7,295 bases of DNA from Rubritepida sp. Its GTDB lineage: Bacteria > Pseudomonadota > Alphaproteobacteria > Acetobacterales > Acetobacteraceae. Below the pieces are notes generated by a model. It was not told the DNA's origin, did not search any database, and worked only from the letters and a program-made list of their open reading frames with translations. The DNA lies in NCBI GenBank assembly GCA_014376425.1, contig JACMRO010000131.1, forward strand, positions 1 to 7,295, written 5' to 3'. Shown here piece by piece: positions 1 to 6,403 of this stretch. The translations under genes and the position numbers were made by a program. Numbering within the stretch: position 1 is the first letter of the stretch; every line of letters starts with the position of its first letter.

Positions 1-958
1 CCGTGTCGCCGATCAGCGCGCCGCCGGGAAAGATCAGCTTGGGGATCGACTGGAAGCCGCCTTCGTTCAGTGCCCGCGCGCCGTAGCTGATGCGCTTGCC
101 CCCATCCAGCATCGGGCGCACCGCCGGGTGGGTCTTGAAGCGTTGGAATTCCTGGAACGGATTCAGCCACGGGTTCGGATAGTCCAGCCCGATCACGAAC
201 CCCACGCTCACCAGGTCATCGCCCAGCATGTAAAGCCAGCTGCCGCCATAGGTATCGCTCTTCAGCGGCCAGCCGGTGGAGTGCCACACCAGGCCCGGCG
301 TATGGCGCTCCTTCGGGATCTGCCAAAGCTCCTTGATGCCGATGGCGTAGGTCTGCGGCTGCACGCCGGCATTCAGCTGATAGGTGTCGAACAGCTTCTT
401 GGTCAGCGAGCCGCGGCAGCCCTCGGCGAACAGGGTCCAGGCGGCGCGCAGCTCCATCCCCGGTTGATAATTCGGCCCTTCCTCGCCCTCCCGCGTGATG
501 CCCATGACGCCGGCGACGACACCCTTGACCACACCATCCTCGATGATCGTCTCCGACGCCGCGAAGCCCGGGTAGATCTCGACGCCCAGCGCCTCGGCAC
601 GCACGGCCAGCCAGCGCGCGACATTGCCCAACGACACGATGTAGTTGCCGTGGTTGTTCATCTGCGGCGGCGTCGGCAGCTTGATGGCGCGGCGCTCCGT
701 CAGCAGCATGAAGCGATCCTCGCCCGCCGGGGTGGTTAGCGCCGGCTGGTCCTCGCGCCAGTCCGGCAGCAATTCGTCCAGCGCGCGCGGCTCGAGCACC
801 GCGCCGCTGAGAATGTGGGCGCCCACCTCGCCGCCCTTCTCCACCACGCAGACGGTGACATCGGGCGAGAGCTGTTTCAGGCGGATTGCGGCGGCCAACC
901 CAGCCGGGCCGGCGCCTACGATCAGCACGTCGAACTCCATCGCTTCCCGCTCAGCCAT
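1..958 (-). CDS. Electron transfer flavoprotein-ubiquinone oxidoreductase (ETF-QO), 3' part missing
   Basis: Inner-membrane flavoprotein that takes electrons from reduced ETF (fed by acyl-CoA and amino-acid dehydrogenases) and passes them to ubiquinone. The visible 319 residues begin MAEREAMEFDVLIVGAGPAG, with the FAD-binding GxGxxG at residues 15-20. Family-typical segments follow: GAHILSGAVLEPRAL (about 46-60), MNNHGNYIVSLG (about 100-111), FAEGCRGSLTKKL (about 177-189) and QTYAIGIKELWQIP (about 202-215). The visible part stops at FPGGALIGDT, so the C-terminal region, where the family carries its 4Fe-4S ligands, is outside the window; the family is usually about 540-560 residues. The ATG at 958 is preferred because an AGGAG lies 9 bases upstream; a second in-frame ATG is at residue 7. 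It is divergent from the glycosylase gene across 63 bp, which must hold both promoters. Family identity is clear by eye; no etfA/etfB genes are in view. Confidence 0.95.
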   Translation of the reverse strand, partial: MAEREAMEFDVLIVGAGPAGLAAAIRLKQLSPDVTVCVVEKGGEVGAHILSGAVLEPRALDELLPDWREDQPALTTPAGEDRFMLLTERRAIKLPTPPQMNNHGNYIVSLGNVARWLAVRAEALGVEIYPGFAASETIIEDGVVKGVVAGVMGITREGEEGPNYQPGMELRAAWTLFAEGCRGSLTKKLFDTYQLNAGVQPQTYAIGIKELWQIPKERHTPGLVWHSTGWPLKSDTYGGSWLYMLGDDLVSVGFVIGLDYPNPWLNPFQEFQRFKTHPAVRPMLDGGKRISYGARALNEGGFQSIPKLIFPGGALIGDT

Positions 959-964
959 CGCGCG

Positions 965-972
965 TCTCTCCT
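965..972 (-). promoter_or_regulatory. Ribosome binding site for the ETF-QO gene
   Basis: On the minus strand AGGAGAGA precedes the ATG at 958; the AGGAG core ends 9 bases before the start. This decides for the first ATG over the internal one at residue 7. Confidence 0.7.
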
Positions 973-1005
973 GGTTCCGCCATAAGCAGCATGTAGCGAA
1001 TGGTA

Positions 1006-1011
1006 GGGAGG
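1006..1011 (+). promoter_or_regulatory. Ribosome binding site for the uracil-DNA glycosylase gene
   Basis: GGGAGG lies 10 bases upstream of the ATG at 1022. It supports this start, which puts the Pro/Ala-rich region inside the protein instead of upstream of a later start. Confidence 0.6.
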
Positions 1012-1021
1012 TCTGTAAGGG

Positions 1022-1819
1022 ATGGAGGACCGGGCGGCCCTGCTGGCGGCGTTGCGGCTGCAACTCGACTTCGGCGCCGACGAGGCGTTGGACGACGCGC
1101 CGGCCGGGCTGCGCGCCAACGCCGCTATCGCCGCCGCGCCCGTTTGGGCGCCCGGCCCGGCGCCCGCCTCAGCGCCCGGCTCGGCGCCCGGCACCTCCAC
1201 CCGCCCCACCCCGCCCGGTGCCAGCGAAGCCGCTGCCCTGGCCGCCGCCGCCACCACGCTCGACGCGTTGCGGGACGCCATGCGTGGCTTCACCGGCTCC
1301 ACCCTGCACCAGACGGCAACCGAGCTCGTCTTCGCCGATGGCGTGCCGGGCGCACCGGTCATGCTGGTGGGCGACGCGCCCGGCGCCGATGAAGACCGCC
1401 AGGGCCTGCCTTTCCTGGGCCCGGCGGGCCGCCTGCTGGACCAGATGCTTGCCAGCATCGGGGTTTCGCGCGCCACCAACGCATATCTGACGAACATTCT
1501 GCCGTGGCGCCCGCCCGGCAACCGCAGCCCTACCGAGCAGGAGCTGGCGCTCTTCCTGCCCTTTCTGCGCCGCCACGTCGTCCTGGCGCGACCCCGCCTG
1601 CTGGTGCTTCTCGGCGGGACCGCGGCCAAGACCGTGCTCGGTCGGCGCGACAGTATTTCGCGGCTGCGGGGCAAGTGGAGCGAAGTGGAATTCGAGCCGT
1701 CGAAAGTCCTGCCGGTCCTGGTGACCTTGCATCCGGCCAATCTGACTCCAACGCCCCTAGCCAAACGCGAGGCATGGGCTGACTGGCTGATGCTGCACCG
1801 CCGCATGAATGAGGGCTAG
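1022..1819 (+). CDS. Family-4-type uracil-DNA glycosylase without cysteines
   Basis: Expected to remove uracil from DNA and start base-excision repair. The 265-residue protein has an N-terminal tail, a low-complexity Ala/Pro linker (about 36-70), then the glycosylase domain. Motif A is GDAPGADEDRQGLPFLGPAG (117-136; the family usually has GEAPG or GEGPG). ILPWRPPGNRSPTEQE (149-164) matches the conserved RPPGNR segment, LLVLLGGTAAK the central strand, and HPAN at 237-240 the motif-B histidine loop. In classical family-4 enzymes four cysteines hold a 4Fe-4S cluster; here the aligned positions by eye are Phe90, Ser93, Trp152 and Phe168, and there is no cysteine in the whole protein. The loop after HPA (NLTPTPLAKREAW) also differs from the usual HPAYLLR. 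A 4Fe-4S-independent glycosylase is inferred; a DNA-binding protein with altered activity is possible. It is followed by a small hairpin and then, 136 bp on, the transglycosylase gene. Confidence 0.88.
   Translation: MEDRAALLAALRLQLDFGADEALDDAPAGLRANAAIAAAPVWAPGPAPASAPGSAPGTSTRPTPPGASEAAALAAAATTLDALRDAMRGFTGSTLHQTATELVFADGVPGAPVMLVGDAPGADEDRQGLPFLGPAGRLLDQMLASIGVSRATNAYLTNILPWRPPGNRSPTEQELALFLPFLRRHVVLARPRLLVLLGGTAAKTVLGRRDSISRLRGKWSEVEFEPSKVLPVLVTLHPANLTPTPLAKREAWADWLMLHRRMNEG
1148..1195 (+). repeat. Four 12-bp tandem units coding an Ala-Pro linker
   Basis: Units at 1148, 1160, 1172 and 1184 share GCGCCCG at the start and vary mainly in the last bases (GCGCCCGGCCCG, GCGCCCGCCTCA, GCGCCCGGCTCG, GCGCCCGGCACC). 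They lie in frame and code APGP, APAS, APGS and APGT (residues 43-58 of the glycosylase). The unit is a multiple of three, so copy-number change would alter linker length without a frameshift. Confidence 0.8.
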
Positions 1820-1821
1820 AT

Positions 1822-1838
1822 TGTGGCAGTCCGCCACA
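1822..1838 (+). terminator. Small inverted repeat after the glycosylase gene (weak terminator or operator)
   Basis: TGTGGC (1822-1827), loop AGTCC, GCCACA (1833-1838): a perfect 6-bp stem starting 3 bases after the stop codon. The sequence downstream (GAGCTTTCATTT) is only moderately T-rich, so intrinsic termination would be weak. A protein-binding dyad is an equally good reading. Confidence 0.35.
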
Positions 1839-1917
1839 GAGCTTTCATTTAGCTTGGCAAACCGTTGAGTTGTCGCAGCTTTGCTCAAGTTTCACTCTGA
1901 GTGCGAAAAAAACGGGG

Positions 1918-1946
1918 TTGCGCGTCTGTTCATCGGCCCGTAACGG
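1918..1946 (+). promoter_or_regulatory. Possible promoter of the transglycosylase gene
   Basis: TTGCGC (1918-1923), 17-bp spacer, TAACGG (1941-1946), 9 bases before the ATG at 1956. No Shine-Dalgarno sequence stands before that ATG, which would fit a very short or leaderless transcript. The hexamers match the consensus only partly, so this is tentative. Confidence 0.25.
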
Positions 1947-1955
1947 TTGCGAGCC

Positions 1956-3764
1956 ATGGAAGCATCCCTCCCAGCGGCCCGCTCCCACCCCTGGATCTCA
2001 TTCGGGGGGGTGGCCCTGGCGGCAGCCCTGACCTGGAGCTGCCATGCCAGGGCACAGCAGGCTCCCGACACCATCGCCACCGCCAGCCGCGCGACGCAGC
2101 GCATGGCGCCGCCGGCTGCCGTCATGGGCGCGGCCGACGCCGCCCGCATGCGTCGGGCATTCGAGGCACAGGCGCGTGGCGACCTGTTGGCCGCCGCGCG
2201 GGAGACTGAGCGGCTGGATGACCGCCGTTTGATGGGCCACCTGTTGGCCGATCGATATCTGCGCGCCACCGCCAACCTTCGCATTCCCGAGCTGCAGGCC
2301 TGGCTGTCCGATCATTCGGACCATCCCGATGCCACCGTACTGCACGGGCTGCTGTCCGAGCGCCTGCCCCGCGGCGCCTCCCTGCCGCCGCCGCCGGCGC
2401 AGCCCGACATTCCCGCCCAGGCGCTGGAAGTGCTGCCTGAGGACCGGCCCAACGGCCCCTCCCTGGTGCGCAACGGCGCGCTCGACCGCACCGTGGCCGC
2501 GCGCATTGCCGAGGGCCAACCGGCCCAGGCGCTGGCGGCTATCGCCCGCGCCGGCGCCATAACCCCCGGCTATGCCGCGCAGCTGCGCGCCGAGGTGGCG
2601 GAGGCGCTGTTCCGCATGGGGCAGGATGGCGAAGCGCTGCGGGTTGCCGGCGAGGCGCTGCGCGGTTCGGCCAACAACGCCCAGGCCGCCTTTCAGGCCG
2701 GGCTGGCCGCCTGGGCGCTCGACCAGTACGACCAGGCGCTGGGTTTCTTCGAACGCGCCGCGCGGGCTGAAACCGCGCCGCCCGCCCTGCGCGCGGCCGC
2801 CGCCTTCTGGACCGCGCGCGCCGCTGTCCGCGCCCGCCGTCCGCAGGCCTATGTCGGCTGGATGCTGCAGGCGGCGCAGGAGCCGCGTACCTTCTACGGC
2901 ATGCTGGCCCGCCGCACCCTGGGCTTGCCGTCGGGCTTCGCCTGGGAGAACCCGGCGGCCGACGCGTCCGCCCTGGCCGAGACGGCCGGCGGGTGGCGTG
3001 CGATGGCGCTGCTCCAGGTCGGCCAGCGCGGCCGGGCGGAGGAGGAGCTGCGCCTGCTGTGGCGCCGCGGCCGTGGCAATCCGCTGCTGACCCAGGCGAT
3101 CCTGACCTTCGCCGGCCAGGCCGGCATGACCGCATTGGCTACCCAGGTCGCCGCCGCCAGCCAGAGCGAGGATGGCCGCCCGCGCGATTTCGCCCGCTTC
3201 CCGCTACCCACGCTGATGCCCGATGGCGGCTACCGAGTGGACCCGGCGCTGCTCTACGCTCTGGCCCTGCAGGAAAGCCGCTTCGATCCCGCCGCCGTCT
3301 CCCGCGCCGGCGCCCGCGGCATCCTGCAGATCATGCCCGCCACCGCCAGCTACATCGCCAACGACCCTAGCCTGCGCGGCGAGAATGCAAACCGCCTGCA
3401 CGAGGTCGGCTTTGGTCTCGAGCTCGGCCAGCGCTACGTTCATTACCTGGCACGGCATGAGACGGTCGGCGGCGACCTGATCCGGCTGCTGGCGGCCTAT
3501 AACGCCGGGCCCGGCAATCTGGCCCGGTGGGTGCCGAGCCAGCAGCACCGGCAGGACCCGCTACTGTTCATCGAGAGCATTCCGATCAACGAGACCCGCG
3601 CCTTCGTCCAGCGCGTGCTGAGCTATTCCTGGGTCTATGCCTCACGCCTCAACCTGCCGGCGCCGAGCCTGGACGCGCTGGCGGCCGGCAGCTTTCCCCG
3701 CTTCGCTCAACCGGCGGATGTGACCGCGATGTTGCGCCAGGGTCGCACCGCGCGGCTGAACTGA
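1956..3764 (+). CDS. slt: Soluble lytic murein transglycosylase (Slt70-like), exported
   Basis: Cleaves the MurNAc-GlcNAc bond of peptidoglycan with formation of 1,6-anhydroMurNAc, acting in the periplasm in wall turnover. The 602-residue product starts with a signal peptide: hydrophobic ISFGGVALAAALTW (14-27) and a likely signal-peptidase cut after Ala-Arg-Ala (31-33), before QQAP. LTWSC is not a good lipobox. Residues about 60-400 are Ala/Leu-rich helical repeats, as in the superhelical U-domain of the family. The C-terminal SLT domain has ALALQESRFDP with catalytic Glu440, then GILQIMPATA (from 455) and LAAYNAGPGN (about 512-521). IPINETRAFVQRVLSYSWVY is the typical end. The ATG at 1956 is chosen; a TTG three codons upstream (1947) is in frame but overlaps the possible -10 element. 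It converges on selO with 6 bp between stop codons and no room for a dedicated terminator. Confidence 0.93.
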   Translation: MEASLPAARSHPWISFGGVALAAALTWSCHARAQQAPDTIATASRATQRMAPPAAVMGAADAARMRRAFEAQARGDLLAAARETERLDDRRLMGHLLADRYLRATANLRIPELQAWLSDHSDHPDATVLHGLLSERLPRGASLPPPPAQPDIPAQALEVLPEDRPNGPSLVRNGALDRTVAARIAEGQPAQALAAIARAGAITPGYAAQLRAEVAEALFRMGQDGEALRVAGEALRGSANNAQAAFQAGLAAWALDQYDQALGFFERAARAETAPPALRAAAAFWTARAAVRARRPQAYVGWMLQAAQEPRTFYGMLARRTLGLPSGFAWENPAADASALAETAGGWRAMALLQVGQRGRAEEELRLLWRRGRGNPLLTQAILTFAGQAGMTALATQVAAASQSEDGRPRDFARFPLPTLMPDGGYRVDPALLYALALQESRFDPAAVSRAGARGILQIMPATASYIANDPSLRGENANRLHEVGFGLELGQRYVHYLARHETVGGDLIRLLAAYNAGPGNLARWVPSQQHRQDPLLFIESIPINETRAFVQRVLSYSWVYASRLNLPAPSLDALAAGSFPRFAQPADVTAMLRQGRTARLN

Positions 3765-3770
3765 GGCCCT

Positions 3771-5180
3771 TCAGGTGCCACAAAAGGTCGCCAGCACACG
3801 TTCGCCGGTGGCCGGCGGGCGGGTGAACAGCTCCGGCGCGGTGTCGAAGGGCCTGGCCAGCGCGGCCATCAGGGCCTCGAATGGCGCCAGGTCGTCGTCC
3901 GCCACCGCGGCCGCGATGGCTTCCTCCACCCGGTGGTTGCGCGGAATGACCGCCGGGTTCACCGCCCGCATCGCGGCCGCCGCACCCGGTTGCAGAAGCG
4001 GCCGCCAACCGGCGGCCCATGCATCGAACCCCGCCGGATCGGCGAACTGCGCGCGCACCGCATCATCGCCCTCGGCCGCATCGGCCAGGGCACGGAAGGT
4101 GTTGGTAAAGTCGGCCTGGCCCTCGGCCATCAGCGCCAGCAACGACTGGGCCAGCGCGTCGTCACGCGTCGCCAGGCCCAGCTTGCGCGCCAACCCGCCC
4201 ATGTAGGCGTCCTCGAAAGCCGGCGCGAAACCGTCCAGCGCCGCATGCGCGGCCGCCATCCGCGCCGCCTCGGTGTCGCCCAGCAGCGGCAGCATCGCCT
4301 CGGCCAGGCGCGCCAGGTTCCATTGGGCGATGGAAGGCTGCCGGGCATAAGCGTAGCGGCCACCATGATCGATCGAACTCAGCACCATCGAGGGCTCGTA
4401 GGCATCCATGAAGGCACAGGGGCCGTAGTCGATCGTTTCGCCCGAAAGCGTCATGTTGTCGGTGTTCATCACCCCGTGGATGAAGCCCACCAGCAGCCAG
4501 CGGGCGATGAGGGCTGCCTGCGCCGCGACGACGGCGTGCAGCAGCCCAAGCGGACCTGCGGCCTGCGGGTGGTGCCGGGCGCGGGTGTATTCCGCCAGCA
4601 GGGCCAGCCCCTCGGTGTCGCCGCGGGCCGCGAAGTATTGGAAAGTGCCGACACGGATGTGGCTGGCGGCGATGCGCGTCAGCACCCCGCCCGGCACCGG
4701 CGTCTCGCGCATCACCGTCTCGCCGGTCGCGACCATGGCCAGCGAGCGCGTGGTTGGGATGCCCAGCGCGGCCATTGCCTCGCTGATCAGCACCTCGCGC
4801 ATCACCGGCCCCAGCCCGGCCCGGCCATCGCCCCGGCGCGACCAGGGGGTGGGGCCGGAGCCTTTCAGCTGGATGTCGAAGCGGGCGCCATCCGGCGCGA
4901 TCTGCTCGCCCAGCAGGATGGCGCGGCCATCGCCCAGCTGCGGCGTGAAGCCGCCGAACTGGTGCCCGGCATAAGCCTGCGCGATGGGCTCGGCGCCGGG
5001 CGGCAGCGTGTTGCCGGCGAGTGTCGCGGCGTCCAGCTCCGCCATGTCCAGCCCCAGCCGGCCGGCCAGCGGCGCGTTGGCCCACAGCAGCCGCGGCGCT
5101 GCCACCGGCGTCGGCGGCAGGCGGGCGTAGAAGCGATCGGGCAGGCGGGCGTAGGAATTGTCGAAGCGGAACATGGACAT
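3771..5180 (-). CDS. selO: Protein adenylyltransferase SelO (YdiU/UPF0061 family)
   Basis: A pseudokinase-fold enzyme known in this family to transfer AMP from ATP to Ser/Thr/Tyr of target proteins, linked to redox stress. From MSMFRFDNSYARLPDRF it has 469 residues, close to the family's usual 480-490. Landmarks: AYAGHQFGGFTPQLGDGRA (69-87), QLKGSGPTPWSRRGDGRAG with Lys106 (104-122), MREVL with Glu129 as likely ion-pair partner, GVMNTDNMTLSGETIDYGP (236-254) with Asp241, Asn242 and Asp251 as the catalytic/metal set, and PRNHRVEEAI near the C-terminus. It ends TFCGT: a cysteine, not selenocysteine. Two starts fit (5180 and 5174) and neither has a clear Shine-Dalgarno. The frame stays open upstream to an ATG at 5417, through an Arg/Gly-rich heptad tract made by the repeat array; family alignment argues against using it. 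Divergent from argB. Confidence 0.93.
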   Translation of the reverse strand: MSMFRFDNSYARLPDRFYARLPPTPVAAPRLLWANAPLAGRLGLDMAELDAATLAGNTLPPGAEPIAQAYAGHQFGGFTPQLGDGRAILLGEQIAPDGARFDIQLKGSGPTPWSRRGDGRAGLGPVMREVLISEAMAALGIPTTRSLAMVATGETVMRETPVPGGVLTRIAASHIRVGTFQYFAARGDTEGLALLAEYTRARHHPQAAGPLGLLHAVVAAQAALIARWLLVGFIHGVMNTDNMTLSGETIDYGPCAFMDAYEPSMVLSSIDHGGRYAYARQPSIAQWNLARLAEAMLPLLGDTEAARMAAAHAALDGFAPAFEDAYMGGLARKLGLATRDDALAQSLLALMAEGQADFTNTFRALADAAEGDDAVRAQFADPAGFDAWAAGWRPLLQPGAAAAMRAVNPAVIPRNHRVEEAIAAAVADDDLAPFEALMAALARPFDTAPELFTRPPATGERVLATFCGT

Positions 5181-5248
5181 GGAGATCGGCCGCGGACCCC
5201 GCCGTTGCAAGGCCGCTACGCACACCGCGGTGGCCACCCGGCGCGGCC

Positions 5249-5429
5249 GGTTGCGACTCCGCGCGCCCCGTTTGCCACCCCGCGCCCCCCGGTTGCCACC
5301 CCGCGCCCCCCGGGCGACAACCTCCGCGCCCCCGTGGGCGACAACCGTCGCGCCCATAGGACGACAACTCCCGCGCCCATTGCCCGACAAACCCCGCGCG
5401 CCCCTATTAGGCGACAACCCCCGCGCCCC
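5249..5429. repeat. Degenerate tandem repeat array in the selO-argB control region
   Basis: Eight units can be aligned on the plus strand by a CGACAAC or GCCACC core followed by CCGCGCCC. The core C falls at 5254, 5275, 5296, 5315, 5339, 5362, 5385 and 5412, giving spacings of 21, 21, 19, 24, 23, 23 and 27. A more diverged ninth unit may sit at about 5229-5248 (GGCCACCCGGCGCGG). The first three are contiguous 21-bp units; the second and third (5270-5290, 5291-5311) differ at one base, and the first from the third at three. Units four and five (5312-5335, 5336-5359) are 24 bp and start GGGCGACAACC. The array occupies most of the 269 bp between the divergent starts of selO (5180) and argB (5450), where both promoters should lie. 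No other use (gene, RNA, insertion sequence) is evident. Confidence 0.85.
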
Positions 5430-5432
5430 GTT

Positions 5433-5437
5433 GAGGA
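5433..5437 (+). promoter_or_regulatory. Ribosome binding site of argB, long spacing
   Basis: GAGGA sits directly after the last repeat unit, 12 bases before the argB ATG. The spacing is longer than usual but it is the only purine-rich site present. A possible -10 element, TATTAG (5405-5410), falls between repeat units seven and eight, with a poor -35 candidate (TTGCCC at 5380, 19-bp spacer). Confidence 0.4.
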
Positions 5438-5449
5438 TAGCCGACCGCC

Positions 5450-6334
5450 ATGTCCGACACCAAACAGGCCCAGATGGAAATCCTGGCGGGCGCGCTGACC
5501 CACCTCAAGCGCTACGACGACAAGATCGTGGTGGTGAAATACGGCGGCCACGCGATGGGTGAGGAGGAGGCGGCCAACCGCTTCGGCCGCGACATCGCGC
5601 TGCTGGAACAGGTCGGCATCAACCCCGTGGTGGTGCATGGCGGCGGGCCGCAGATCAACGCGATGCTCAAGCGGCTCAACGTCCAGAGCACCTTCGTGCA
5701 GGGCCTGCGCGTCACCGATGACGAGATGGTTGAGGTGGTTGAGATGGTGCTGGCCGGCACCGTCAACAAACAGGTGGCCAACGCGATCACCCGGGCCGGC
5801 GCGCTGGCGGTTGGCATTTCGGGCAAGGACGGCAACCTGATCCGCGCGCGCAAGCTGGTGCGGACGGTGCGCGACCCCGGATCCAACATCGAAAAAGTGC
5901 TCGACCTGGGGCTGGTGGGTGAGCCCGAGCATGTGGACATTCGCGTGCTGACACTGCTGATCGGCGCCGACATTGTGCCGGTCATCGCGCCCGTGGGCGT
6001 GGGTGTGGATGGTCAGACCTACAACATCAACGCCGACACGGTGGCGGGCGCTGTGGCCGGCGCGCTGGCGGCCGAACGCATGCTGATGTTGACCGATGTG
6101 CCAGGCGTGCTGAATGAGCGCCGCGAGCTCATTCCCGAAATGACCGTCGCCGAAGTGCGCGCAGGCATCGCCAGCGGGATGATCTCGGGCGGCATGATCC
6201 CCAAGGTGGAGACATGCATCTACGCGCTGGAACAGGGGCTGAAGGGTGCGGTGATCCTGGATGGCCGCGTCCCGCACGCGGTGCTGCGTGAGTTGTTCAC
6301 CGATGGCGGGGCGGGCACGCTGATCCGCCAGTGA
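5450..6334 (+). CDS. argB: Acetylglutamate kinase
   Basis: Phosphorylates N-acetyl-L-glutamate with ATP, the second step of arginine biosynthesis in the cytoplasm. The product has 294 residues and an intact amino-acid kinase fold: VVVKYGGHAM with Lys30, VVVHGGGPQI with the glycine loop 64-66, VQGLRVTD with Arg87 for substrate, YNINAD (191-196) with Asn192 and Asp196, and GGMIPK with Lys252. Residues 1-24 (SDTKQAQMEILAGALTHLKR) form an N-terminal helical extension of the kind found in hexameric, arginine-inhibited NAG kinases, so feedback inhibition by arginine is likely. The start follows GAGGA by 12 bases and agrees with the family N-terminus. No other arg gene is adjacent. Its upstream region is the tandem repeat array, and it ends before a strong hairpin facing a convergent gene. 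Confidence 0.97.
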   Translation: MSDTKQAQMEILAGALTHLKRYDDKIVVVKYGGHAMGEEEAANRFGRDIALLEQVGINPVVVHGGGPQINAMLKRLNVQSTFVQGLRVTDDEMVEVVEMVLAGTVNKQVANAITRAGALAVGISGKDGNLIRARKLVRTVRDPGSNIEKVLDLGLVGEPEHVDIRVLTLLIGADIVPVIAPVGVGVDGQTYNINADTVAGAVAGALAAERMLMLTDVPGVLNERRELIPEMTVAEVRAGIASGMISGGMIPKVETCIYALEQGLKGAVILDGRVPHAVLRELFTDGGAGTLIRQ

Positions 6335-6371
6335 TGGCACGTGCTGCAGCCTGATCGATCGATCTGGTCCA

Positions 6372-6395
6372 CGGCCCAGGGCCGGTCCTGGGCCG
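6372..6395. terminator. Hairpin between convergent genes (possible bidirectional terminator)
   Basis: CGGCCCAGG (6372-6380), 6-base loop GCCGGT, CCTGGGCCG (6387-6395): a perfect 9-bp GC-rich stem 37 bases after the argB stop and 8 bases beyond the stop of the minus-strand gene at 6404. There is no T-tract on either side, so it may act with Rho or protect 3' ends. Three GATC copies in tandem (6353-6364) lie just before it. Confidence 0.55.
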
Positions 6396-6403
6396 GCGTC
6401 ACG

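Noticed and set aside
128..739. Plus-strand frame opposite the ETF-QO gene
   Set aside because: The minus strand codes a recognisable ETF-QO with ribosome binding site; the plus-strand frame is its shadow.
2020..2060. Lipoprotein signal for the transglycosylase (LTWSC)
   Set aside because: Trp next to Ser-Cys does not fit a lipobox, and a better signal-peptidase I site (ARA before QQ) follows directly.
3771..3785. TGA at the selO end as a selenocysteine codon
   Set aside because: The C-terminus is TFCGT with a cysteine, as in bacterial homologues; readthrough would run into the opposite slt gene and no SECIS-like hairpin was seen.
5116..5154. Exact 15-bp direct repeat GGCAGGCGGGCGTAG, twice, 24 bp apart
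   Set aside because: It lies in selO and codes the YARLP...YARLP peptide pair that I recall as normal for this family's N-terminus, so protein conservation explains it.
5249..5429. CRISPR array
   Set aside because: The units follow each other with no distinct unique spacers, are degenerate, and are only 19-27 bp apart; no cas gene is nearby.
3933..5498. Long open frame on the plus strand opposite selO (521 codons)
   Set aside because: It is the antisense shadow of the clearly coding selO gene and of the repeat array; its Arg/Gln/Pro/His-rich composition matches no family and it overlaps the argB start.
5216..6340. Long minus-strand open frame opposite argB (374 codons)
   Set aside because: argB on the plus strand is a full-length unambiguous gene; the opposite frame is His/Gln/Ala-rich shadow made possible by high GC.
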